A stretch of DNA of 64,000 bases from Phycisphaerales bacterium (lineage in GTDB: Bacteria; Planctomycetota; Phycisphaerae; Phycisphaerales; SM1A02): NCBI GenBank assembly GCA_014238205.1, contig JABABM010000008.1, positions 31,028 to 95,027 of the forward strand, read 5' to 3'. Under the pieces are notes generated by a model, which did no database searches, was not told where the DNA came from, and saw only the letters and a program-made list of their open reading frames with translations. Below, piece by piece: positions 1 through 7,559 of the stretch (positions are counted from its first letter, which is position 1; every line of letters starts with the position of its first letter). The position numbers and the translations under genes were made by a program.

Positions 1-1365
1 GTCGACAGCATCATGAGAACGCACGGCCGCTCGCCTGGGCTGTGGAATGATGCCACGACGATCCAGCTCTGCATTCAGACGCTCTTCAACCGCCGGCATC
101 AGTCGGGCTGCATCCATGGGATCGCTCCCGTCAATCCGATTGCATATCACTTCCAGCGAGATGGCACGGTAGAGCAATCGCGCCTCACGTGGCATGGCTT
201 CAACGGGTTGCTTCAAACGTTCCTCGATGATCCGACCAGCCGAGTTCCATATTTGAAGAACCAGGCGAAGGTGAAGCATGCTCGTCCAGCGAAGATCCGT
301 CTCCACTGCGTCAAGTTGAGCGACGGATGGCGCCGCGGGCATGATCTCCATTCCTTCCGCTGCCCTGCCCTGGAGCAACTTCAAGGCCTCCATGTCACGC
401 TGTAGATTTTCAGGCTTCATGTCATCTGCTCCTGTTGCTCCAAGGCAGGCGGGATGAGGGAGCCTGGTGCGACACATCTCCTCTTTGAGAATGGCGTTTC
501 CTTCCGTGCCTGGCGAAGTCCATGGAAGTGGAATCGCAGCAAGTCGGCGTCGGCGAATCCGAAGCACGGCTCGATGAAGTGCATCCGGGCTCTTTCCGAA
601 ATGATCGGCTATGCGGCGTGTCGCCACCCCCCTGCGACGTGCACGAATAGCCAACTCGATGTCACGATCACGCAGTGGACCATGTTCCTTGAAGAGCGGA
701 GCCTGGACCCTTGACTCGTTCCGGCGAAGCAGCCGGCGGATCGACTCATGACCTCGGCCTGATTCTGCTGCAAGACGAGCAGATATGTCATTGAGCGAGG
801 CACCGGGGTCAACAGTGACCAGCTCCCCTGCCCTCTGGATCAACGAAGCACGTTCTTCCCGGCTCATCCGTGTCATGTTCGAAGCTCGGACGATGCGTTC
901 TCCATGCCTGCCGAGAAATCGCTCGAGCGCATCAGGAAAGCAGGAAAGAATGCGTCGACCCGCCTCGCCACGTACCCAATGCATTACAAGGCCGTCCTTG
1001 CGACAGCGTTGAAGCGTCCGACGGGAAACACCCCATCTTCGTGCCACCTCGTCCATCGGTACGGCACACCCGCGTGGCTGATCGGGATCGAGTGCCAGGT
1101 CCCAACTGAGTCGCTGGATGAAGTTGACCAGGTCCCTGGACAGGGCGTTCCCGACAACGGATGTCGATGCGTCAGGTCGATCGGTCCTGTAGGACGTGAT
1201 TCGGAACACGATGAAATCGTCTGGATAGAGGCGATCCGGCTCGATGTCTTCGAGGAGCTGCTCTGCGGCATTCATCTGTCGATGGTGGGTTTCATCCGGT
1301 GCATATTCAAGTTGCCTCAGGAGTTCCTGCAGGACGACGCTCGTGAAAGAAGCCGTTCGCGGCAT
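1..1365 (-). CDS. Atypical sigma-factor-like helix-turn-helix protein (partial, runs off left edge)
   Basis: Reading frame on the minus strand that stays open for 455 codons from the ATG at 1365 to base 1, so the C-terminus lies outside the window. The start lies one base after the mqnA stop, indicating coupling. Around residues 104-126 there is a helix-turn-helix of MerR/excisionase type (DEVARRWGVSRRTLQR), followed by a basic stretch. A second HTH-like segment lies near 190-214, and a third arginine-rich one near 236-275 (RRIADHFGKSPDALHR). This order resembles planctomycete-specific sigma-70-like proteins, in which HTH modules precede the core-binding regions; that assignment is from memory of the family and not from a search. 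A role in transcription initiation is inferred. A plain DNA-binding regulator is the alternative. Confidence 0.6.
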   Translation of the reverse strand, partial: MPRTASFTSVVLQELLRQLEYAPDETHHRQMNAAEQLLEDIEPDRLYPDDFIVFRITSYRTDRPDASTSVVGNALSRDLVNFIQRLSWDLALDPDQPRGCAVPMDEVARRWGVSRRTLQRCRKDGLVMHWVRGEAGRRILSCFPDALERFLGRHGERIVRASNMTRMSREERASLIQRAGELVTVDPGASLNDISARLAAESGRGHESIRRLLRRNESRVQAPLFKEHGPLRDRDIELAIRARRRGVATRRIADHFGKSPDALHRAVLRIRRRRLAAIPLPWTSPGTEGNAILKEEMCRTRLPHPACLGATGADDMKPENLQRDMEALKLLQGRAAEGMEIMPAAPSVAQLDAVETDLRWTSMLHLRLVLQIWNSAGRIIEERLKQPVEAMPREARLLYRAISLEVICNRIDGSDPMDAARLMPAVEERLNAELDRRGIIPQPRRAAVRSHDAVD

Positions 1366-1366
1366 T

Positions 1367-2191
1367 TCATGCCCCTGGGAAACAAAGCGGCCTGCACTGT
1401 TCGACGAGGCCGTGGGCTGCTGCAAGTTCGAAGAATCGTTCGAGTCCCTCCCGCTGAAGTTGCCCGAACTCATAGCGGATGCCGGATGAAAGGTATTCCT
1501 CTGCCGTGTCCTGTGGCCAGTTTCTTGCCCGGCTCTCCCTGCCGACGAGGGTTTCGGAATGCACCCTGTTGTAGCGGTGCTGTCGATCAAGGATGCTGAC
1601 AATCCTTCGTGCATCGTCAGGATCCAGATCGGCTCCGGCAAGCCAGATCCCGAACAGGAATGGAAGCCCGGTCAACTCATGCCACGCTTCCCCCAGATCC
1701 ATCTGGTACGGGTAGCGGCCTGGAGGTGGTGAACCGGAAATGACCTTGTCTCCGATCAACATGACTGCCGGGGGCCATTCAACATTTTCGACTGCGGCAT
1801 CGAAAGGAACGACATTCACTTGCCGTGCATATCCTTCTCGGAGGAGTACCTGGAGCAGTACGACCGACGTGTGGCTGTCCGAGTCGCAGGAAACCTCGTC
1901 AAGAGTTTCGAATGGCATGGTTGAATACAGGCGAACGGTCTTCGTTGCGCCGATGCAGCCAAGCGAAGGCGCCGGCAGAATGACCAGTGGCGCCGTGGAT
2001 TGCTGGTAATCGATCGAAGAGCAGAGGGCTGCATCAACCTCGCCCTGTTCAAGCAGGTTGATCAATCTGCTTGGAACCGCCTCGGTCAGGCAGATGTCAT
2101 CACAGACCTCAAGCCCCGAGATGATGGGCTGGGTATTGAGGAACCTTACGACTCCAAGCCGGAGTGGCTGCACGAGCGACTTCGCTTCCAT
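1367..2191 (-). CDS. mqnA: Chorismate dehydratase MqnA (menaquinone biosynthesis, futalosine pathway)
   Basis: 274-residue protein of the MqnA/MqnD periplasmic-binding-protein-like fold. MqnA dehydrates chorismate to 3-[(1-carboxyvinyl)oxy]benzoate, the first step of the futalosine route to menaquinone, in the cytoplasm. Family marks seen: LGVVRFLNTQP at the N-terminus, the segment around ALCSSIDYQ, LGCIGATKTVRLYS, and a C-terminal LFGIWLAG block. The ATG at 2191 is preferred over an in-frame ATG at 2251 because the protein then begins just before the conserved core and a TATACT box lies 6 nt upstream, suggesting a leaderless message. The downstream sigma-like gene starts one base past the stop. 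Identity is fairly secure; other futalosine genes are not in the window. Confidence 0.85.
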   Translation of the reverse strand: MEAKSLVQPLRLGVVRFLNTQPIISGLEVCDDICLTEAVPSRLINLLEQGEVDAALCSSIDYQQSTAPLVILPAPSLGCIGATKTVRLYSTMPFETLDEVSCDSDSHTSVVLLQVLLREGYARQVNVVPFDAAVENVEWPPAVMLIGDKVISGSPPPGRYPYQMDLGEAWHELTGLPFLFGIWLAGADLDPDDARRIVSILDRQHRYNRVHSETLVGRESRARNWPQDTAEEYLSSGIRYEFGQLQREGLERFFELAAAHGLVEQCRPLCFPGA

Positions 2192-2500
2192 CGTCACAGT
2201 ATATGCGGGTATCCGACGCTTCCCGACAGCCTGGCAACCACCCCCTTGCACAGCAGGGAATGGGCCGGCATCGGTTCATGAGTCGTCGAGCCCGGGAAGC
2301 GCGAGAGCAAGGTGGTGCGGCCCGCAGGCGGCTCCGCGTTTTCGTCTCGCTTCCAGGGCTCGAGGATCATGAAATGCCACGCTCGGCGCCGGACTGTCTA
2401 TCGGTCTGCTGCACCAGCTGCACCAGCAATTGCAGAGCAGGGCTGGTCCATTTCAAATCAGCTGAATTATCGCACCTTGCACGGTATCCGGACGCTGGAG
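2192..2500. other. Intergenic region between alr and mqnA
   Basis: About 300 bases without a convincing gene. It holds the mqnA -10 box and a 9-base tandem repeat (GCTGCACCA twice, near 2408-2425). A 58-codon minus-strand frame (2194-2370) lacks a ribosome binding site and resembles nothing I know. No terminator with a T-tract is visible after alr. Confidence 0.5.
2198..2203 (-). promoter_or_regulatory. -10 box (TATACT) six bases before the mqnA start
   Basis: Minus-strand TATACT, then six bases, then the mqnA ATG. Transcription would start at or beside the A of the start codon, giving a leaderless mRNA. No convincing -35 element or ribosome binding site is visible. The same spacing recurs before other first genes in this window. 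Confidence 0.5.
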
Positions 2501-3736
2501 TCAGCCGGTAGCCATCCGTTCTTCCGGACCAACTGTCTCAATGAAGGCGACATCACCCTCATACCGACGTGGGATCCGTGCATGAAGACATGAAAGCAGG
2601 GCATGCGGTTTCAGCCCGGCCGATTCGGCAAGTGAAAGGAGTCCATTTGGCGCATCCTGCTTGCGAGAAAGCAGTTCGACACCCACCCCAAGTCCCTCCC
2701 CCCCCAGAAGTGGCAGGAGGTCCGTGAGATCGATGATCACCTGATCCATGCTGACTGTACCGACCACAGGCGCGTACCCGATCAGTTGATCCTGTTTCAT
2801 CAGGCCCACGACACGTTGCTGCTGCACGTCGACTGACTCCAGTGGTATCAGGGGATACCCGTCGGCATATCCGACCGGGACGACTCCGAGCATGCTGTTG
2901 CGCCTTGCCTGCCATTGACCGTCATAGCCGACGCATTCACCTTCTTCGACTTCTCGAACCTGGATGACACGGCTTGTCCAGCGAGCAACAGGTTCGAGTG
3001 TCTTCGCTTCGGGGCTGGCATCTCGTACAGGACCCGGAGGACAGGCTCCTGCCCACGCCAGCCCGACGCGAACCATTGACCTGTGGAAGGCCGGCCCACG
3101 AAATACTGCAGCAGTGTTTGCACAATGAACCAGGCAGTCACTGTCGATTCGATCAATACAGGCATCGAGGACTGCATCGAAGATCGCCCTCTGCTGGACC
3201 GTTGTCTCCTCGCTGCTTCCTGATGAACTGAAATGTGTACACACCCCGGCAAGATGCAGTTGCTTGTGATCCACGATGCGGTCAAGAAGTGTGGGAGCGG
3301 ATTCGGCAGGACATCCACCACGGTGCATTCCCGTATCAACCTTCAAATGAAGGTGCAGCAACTGGCCCAACTCCATGGCAAGTTCCTGGAGGCAGTCGAG
3401 GTGGTCTGCATCATGCACCACGAAATGGACCTGGCCCGTACGAACGCCTTCATGCAGATCATCGACAGGAGACACATGTCGAACAGGCATGAGAATGAGG
3501 ATCGGCAATCGACTCACAGGTGAAATCAACTCAGCCGCTTCACGAGGTGTATAGACGGCAAGCATTCTTGCCCCAGCTGACTCCATGGCCGGAGCGATCC
3601 TCCTCGCTCCCAGCCCATAGGCATCTGCTTTCACCACTGGACAGAGACGGCATGCTGGACCGATCACCTGCCGCAATCTCTGGAGATTGCGAGTAACTGC
3701 GGAAAGGTCGATATCGAGTCGGCTCAGTTCATCCAT
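2501..3736 (-). CDS. alr: Alanine racemase
   Basis: 411-residue fold-type III PLP enzyme that interconverts L- and D-alanine for peptidoglycan. The PLP-binding lysine is K36 in VVKADAYGLG. The substrate-facing histidine region HLKVDTGMHRGG is present. The C-terminal domain carries the catalytic tyrosine motif VGYDGQW, followed by VPVGYADGYP and a GTVSMDQ block. Length is slightly above the usual 360-380. The start is the only reasonable ATG; a GGGAGGAG sequence lies rather far (about 25 bases) upstream. It is divergent from the helicase gene across a 130-base gap. A free-standing cell-wall role fits the FtsW and MurG genes elsewhere in the window. Confidence 0.93.
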   Translation of the reverse strand: MDELSRLDIDLSAVTRNLQRLRQVIGPACRLCPVVKADAYGLGARRIAPAMESAGARMLAVYTPREAAELISPVSRLPILILMPVRHVSPVDDLHEGVRTGQVHFVVHDADHLDCLQELAMELGQLLHLHLKVDTGMHRGGCPAESAPTLLDRIVDHKQLHLAGVCTHFSSSGSSEETTVQQRAIFDAVLDACIDRIDSDCLVHCANTAAVFRGPAFHRSMVRVGLAWAGACPPGPVRDASPEAKTLEPVARWTSRVIQVREVEEGECVGYDGQWQARRNSMLGVVPVGYADGYPLIPLESVDVQQQRVVGLMKQDQLIGYAPVVGTVSMDQVIIDLTDLLPLLGGEGLGVGVELLSRKQDAPNGLLSLAESAGLKPHALLSCLHARIPRRYEGDVAFIETVGPEERMATG

Positions 3737-3866
3737 GGAGGGAAAGTGGGAGCATCCTTGCTCCTCCCTTGTATCGTCAACGCCATGATCCTACCATGTC
3801 CGACTCTTCAAGGGGCGTGAAGCAACTATCGACCCCAACAACAGCAACAGCAGTAGTAACAGCAAC

Positions 3867-5210
3867 ATGAGCGAAATCTTTTCAACATCAACCTCATTCG
3901 CTGACCTCGGCCTGCGACCTGAGATCCTCCAGGGGATCGAGGACCAGGGGTTCGAGTTCCCAACGATGATCCAGGCGACCCTGATTCCCCCCGCCTTGGA
4001 AGGCAGGGATATCCTGGGCCAGTCCAAGACCGGCACGGGCAAGACCGCCGCGTTCGGCCTGCCAGCCCTCCAGATTGCTGACAAGGGGTCACCCTTCGCC
4101 TGCCTCTGCCTTGTTCCTACCCGTGAACTGGCCATCCAGGTTGCTCGGGAATGCAGGGAACTTGGTCAGCACACGGGCCTGAAGGTTCTTCCTGTCTACG
4201 GTGGTCAGTCAATCAATACCCAGGCCGAGAAGCTGAAGAAGAAGCCACAGATCATCATCGGCACCCCCGGACGCGTCATGGACATGAATCAGAGAGGCCT
4301 CCTTCCATACGACCAGATCAAGTTGGCCATCCTTGATGAAGTGGACCGAATGCTGGACATCGGTTTTCGCGATGACATCAGGAAAATCCTGGGAACGATG
4401 AAGCAGAAACACCAGACGATCTTCGTCTCAGCAACCATCTCGGACGAGATCGAGCGACTTGCACGAAAATACATGAACGATCCCGTTGAACTGTCCGCAG
4501 TTGATGCGTCGAGTCTCACTGTTGCACAAGTGGACCAGTCCTGCGTCGGTGTCCAGGAATGGGACAAACGCAGCCTGCTTGAACACGTGATCAGGGTTGA
4601 AAAACCTGACCTTGCACTCGTGTTCTGTCGCATGAAGGTCACAGTGGACAGGGTCGCAAGTTCCCTGCAGAAGAAGAACATCGATGCCGTGGTCCTCCAT
4701 GCCAATCTCCACCAGGGTGCGAGAAACAGGGTGATGGACAAGTTGCGAAAACGAGAAGTACACGTTGTCGTTGCATCTGATCTTGCCGCAAGAGGGATTG
4801 ATGTCGATGACATCACGCATGTCATCAACTACGACGTCCCCGAGGATCCGGAGGTCTATGTTCACCGGATTGGTCGTACGGCACGGAAGGGAATGAAGGG
4901 GAAGGCCATCATGTTCGTCACGCCCGACCAGGCCGACCTTCTCTCGAACATCGAGAAACTCACCAACGTCGAAATTCACCAGACTCGTTACGAGGACTTC
5001 AAGCCCGGCCCAGAGCCTCGACGTGTCGTCGAAGAACGGGAAAAGGTGGAAGCCCAGCGTGAAGCTTCCAGGAAGACCAAGGGCCGCGTCGTCGACACCG
5101 TTCCCGACAAGGACCAGGGCGTGGATGCAACCAAGTTTCCAGGCGGAATCGTGCCCAAAGCCCTGCCGAAGAAACGACTGGGCGGACGCATTCGAACGCG
5201 AAGGTCCTGA
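3867..5210 (+). CDS. DEAD-box family ATP-dependent RNA helicase (with DEVD motif II)
   Basis: 447-residue SF2 RNA helicase. Seen in order: Q motif (F11 to Q36), motif I SKTGTGKT (53-60), Ia PTRELAIQV, Ib TPGR, motif II, III SAT, IV LVFCRM, V ASDLAARGIDV and VI HRIGRTARKGM, followed by a basic tail of about 70 residues likely to bind RNA. Motif II reads DEVD (157-160) rather than DEAD; the codons are unambiguous. The Walker B acid and glutamate remain, so ATPase activity is expected. The ATG is preceded by an unusual CAACAG-rich leader without a ribosome binding site. The psuG start lies 8 bases after the stop. The subgroup (RhlE or CshA-like) cannot be set by eye. Confidence 0.92.
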   Translation: MSEIFSTSTSFADLGLRPEILQGIEDQGFEFPTMIQATLIPPALEGRDILGQSKTGTGKTAAFGLPALQIADKGSPFACLCLVPTRELAIQVARECRELGQHTGLKVLPVYGGQSINTQAEKLKKKPQIIIGTPGRVMDMNQRGLLPYDQIKLAILDEVDRMLDIGFRDDIRKILGTMKQKHQTIFVSATISDEIERLARKYMNDPVELSAVDASSLTVAQVDQSCVGVQEWDKRSLLEHVIRVEKPDLALVFCRMKVTVDRVASSLQKKNIDAVVLHANLHQGARNRVMDKLRKREVHVVVASDLAARGIDVDDITHVINYDVPEDPEVYVHRIGRTARKGMKGKAIMFVTPDQADLLSNIEKLTNVEIHQTRYEDFKPGPEPRRVVEEREKVEAQREASRKTKGRVVDTVPDKDQGVDATKFPGGIVPKALPKKRLGGRIRTRRS

Positions 5211-5218
5211 GCCTCACC

Positions 5219-6238
5219 GTGGCCGAGATCATCCTTCATCCAGAGGTCGAAGCCGCGCTGGCCGCTGCCTCTCCGATCGTTCTCCTGGAAACAGCTGTTC
5301 TGACGGCAGGCATGCCTGATGCACCATGGCGTGACGAATGGGCACTCGATGCACTGGAAACTGCAGTCCCCGGATGGGATCCAACCGTATCACTGGCGCT
5401 GGAACTAGGTCGACGGATGGAAGCCTCCGTCCGTGACCATGGGGCCATACCGTGTACGACCGCCATCATTGATGGAAATCTGCACCTGGGCCTTGAGCAG
5501 GAGTCACTTGCAAGACTCATCAAGCGTGGCCACGGCGCAAAGGCGAGCATGACGTCCATTGCGCATGTCATGCAAGCCGGTCGATGTGCCGGGACGACTG
5601 TCTCCGGAGCACTCCTGGCATGCAGGGTACTGAACCATTGCCACGATGAAGACGCCAGTTGGGCACCAACTCTGGCCACAGGAGGCATCGGTGGTGTCCA
5701 CCGCAACTGGCAGGACTCTCCGGATGTCTCCGTGGATCTCCATGCAATGTCGACAACAAGAGCCTGCATCGTCGCATCTGGAAGCAAATCGATCCTTGAC
5801 ACGTCTGCGACGCTCGAAGTACTTGAATCACGTGGAGTGCCGGTGCTGGGCTGGCAGACTGACCGATGGCCTGCGTTCATCACGAAAACCCAGAGTGAGG
5901 CACCACGAATCACCCGCGTCGAAGATGCAGCGGAAGTAAAGCGCACCTGTTCAACTCAATGGGATGTATTGAATCTGGAAGCCTCCATCCTCCTTGCCAA
6001 TCCTCTTGATGATGCTCTGGCTCTGGATACACAGTTGCACGATCAGCACGCAAGTGCTGCAGAACATGCAGCTGCTGATCGGAATGCAACAGGCATAGAT
6101 CGAACCCCGTTTCTCCTGGGCTACATGGCCGACGCCACGCAAGGCCGATCTGTCGCAGCGAACCTCGCCCTTCTTCTCGACAACGCCTCCCGGGCTGCGG
6201 AGATATCCTGCCTCCTCGCAGGGCCACACCTCGCTTGA
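5219..6238 (+). CDS. psuG: Pseudouridine-5'-phosphate glycosidase
   Basis: 339-residue member of the PsuG/IndA family, which splits pseudouridine 5'-phosphate into uracil and ribose 5-phosphate during breakdown of modified RNA. Family marks: the N-terminal LLETAVLTAGMP segment (usually ALESTIIAHGMP), GAIPCTTAIIDG, TGGIGGVHR, SGSKSILD with its active-site lysine, and GVPVLGWQTDRWPAF. Initiation is at a GTG 8 bases after the helicase stop, so the two genes are probably one transcript; both concern RNA turnover. No pseudouridine kinase (PsuK) lies next to it, so the supply of phosphorylated substrate is not explained here. The N-terminal motif is divergent, which leaves slight doubt about exact substrate. 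Confidence 0.85.
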   Translation: MAEIILHPEVEAALAAASPIVLLETAVLTAGMPDAPWRDEWALDALETAVPGWDPTVSLALELGRRMEASVRDHGAIPCTTAIIDGNLHLGLEQESLARLIKRGHGAKASMTSIAHVMQAGRCAGTTVSGALLACRVLNHCHDEDASWAPTLATGGIGGVHRNWQDSPDVSVDLHAMSTTRACIVASGSKSILDTSATLEVLESRGVPVLGWQTDRWPAFITKTQSEAPRITRVEDAAEVKRTCSTQWDVLNLEASILLANPLDDALALDTQLHDQHASAAEHAAADRNATGIDRTPFLLGYMADATQGRSVAANLALLLDNASRAAEISCLLAGPHLA

Positions 6239-6247
6239 AATCCAACC

Positions 6248-6278
6248 TTGACACCCCCCCCTCGGGCTGTTCTACTCT
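6248..6278 (+). promoter_or_regulatory. Putative sigma-70-type promoter of rho
   Basis: A consensus -35 TTGACA at 6248-6253 is followed, after 17-19 bases containing a run of Cs, by TCTACT/TACTCT. It would give the rho mRNA a leader of about 140 bases. Long leaders allow Rho autoregulation in other bacteria; that is inference here. Confidence 0.5.
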
Positions 6279-6424
6279 GCCTGTGGATACGGGTCGCTCC
6301 TGGTGGGCTGACTCGGCTCCGCATCAACCAGTGAAACACCAGAACTCTTCCCTGGATTCACGGCGAGTCCTGCATTCCTGCACCGTGCAGCCTGCAGCAG
6401 AGTCGATCCAACACGAGACCTTGC

Positions 6425-7555
6425 ATGAGCACGACGTGCACCGGCATACTTGAATGGCTTTCCGCCACCGAATGTCGAATTCGACAGTTCGACAACGGGA
6501 TCATCAAGGACAGCAATGATCCGCTCGTCCCGCCACAGATCTCGGAGGAGTACGGCCTGAAACCAGCCCAGGAAGTTACCGCAACGGTCGTGGAGAAGAG
6601 GCCCCGGCGACGCTCCGGGCGGAAGCGTGGCTCACCACGCCCCGTCGTGGAAACGATTCTCTCCATCGAAGGGCTTGACCCCGAGGAAGCAACCGACCGA
6701 ACCTCGTTCGAAGACCTCACGGCAATCGACCCTCAACCAAGGCTGTCCCTCGAGCACCCCGGCTGCCCACCCGCCTGCAGGCTCATCGATCTCTTCTGCC
6801 CACTGGGATATGGAACAAGGGGACTCATTGTTGCTCCGCCAAAAGCAGGCAAGACGATCCTTCTCCAGAACATAGCCTCAGGCATCAAGATCAATCATCC
6901 CGAGGTCGAACTGGTTGCACTTTTGATTGATGAACGACCGGAGGAGGTCACGGACTTCCGTCGAAATGTGCCTGCTCATGTTCTTGCATCATCAAACGAC
7001 CAGGACATCGATCGCCATATCGAACTTGGAATGCTGGCGATAGACAGGGCCAAGCGCATGCTCGAAATGGGGCATGACGTCGTCGTGCTGCTGGACTCGC
7101 TGACCCGGCTTGGTCGTGCATTCAACAACTCGCGTACCTATGCCAACAGTGGTCGAACAATGACCGGGGGTCTCGATTCAAAGGCCCTCGAGATTCCCAA
7201 GCAACTCTTCGGATCCGCACGAAATGCCGAGGGAGGCGGGTCGTTGACCATCATTGCCACGTGCCTCATCGATACGGGCTCAAGAGCCGACCAGATCATC
7301 TACGAGGAATTCAAGGGAACCGGGAACATGGAACTCATTCTAGATCGTTCCATTTCCGAACAGCGGCTCTTCCCCGCTATCAACCTTGCCGCATCAGGGA
7401 CAAGGAAGGAAGACCTGTTGATGCCCGAGCAGGAACTGAAGACCGTAACGGCACTTCGAAGACGCTTGATCAACATGAAGCCTCCGACCCAGATCGAGCA
7501 GTTGCTTGGCGCCCTGCAACGATTCGAGACCAACGAAGACCTGGTCAAGGGGTAA
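6425..7555 (+). CDS. rho: Transcription termination factor Rho (short form)
   Basis: 376-residue hexameric RNA translocase that ends untranslated transcripts. The ATPase core is well conserved: Walker A APPKAGKT (about 137-144), LLIDERPEEVTDF, Walker B VVVLLDSLTRLGRA, the Q/R-loop region GGLDSKALEIPKQLFGSAR, and GTGNMELILDR. The N-terminal helical domain is missing; the protein opens directly with the cold-shock-like RNA-binding domain, which is degenerate: the usual FGFLR-like aromatic patch is replaced by ATECRIRQF. A basic RPRRRSGRKR linker follows and may assist RNA binding. No ribosome binding site is seen at the ATG. The TPR-sulfotransferase gene follows 4 bases after the stop. Identity as Rho is certain; the primary RNA site is unusual. 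Confidence 0.95.
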   Translation: MSTTCTGILEWLSATECRIRQFDNGIIKDSNDPLVPPQISEEYGLKPAQEVTATVVEKRPRRRSGRKRGSPRPVVETILSIEGLDPEEATDRTSFEDLTAIDPQPRLSLEHPGCPPACRLIDLFCPLGYGTRGLIVAPPKAGKTILLQNIASGIKINHPEVELVALLIDERPEEVTDFRRNVPAHVLASSNDQDIDRHIELGMLAIDRAKRMLEMGHDVVVLLDSLTRLGRAFNNSRTYANSGRTMTGGLDSKALEIPKQLFGSARNAEGGGSLTIIATCLIDTGSRADQIIYEEFKGTGNMELILDRSISEQRLFPAINLAASGTRKEDLLMPEQELKTVTALRRRLINMKPPTQIEQLLGALQRFETNEDLVKG

Positions 7556-7559
7556 TACC

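Noticed and set aside
904..1599. 231-codon plus-strand frame, and other plus frames in 1-1500
   Set aside because: They lie antisense to the open sigma-like frame and mqnA, have no ribosome binding site and resemble no protein.
2194..2370. 58-codon minus-strand frame between alr and mqnA
   Set aside because: No ribosome binding site, no recognisable features, and it overlaps the mqnA promoter box.
3791..4135. Minus-strand frames with a poly-leucine run
   Set aside because: The run is the complement of the AAC/AGC triplets in the helicase leader; no coding support.
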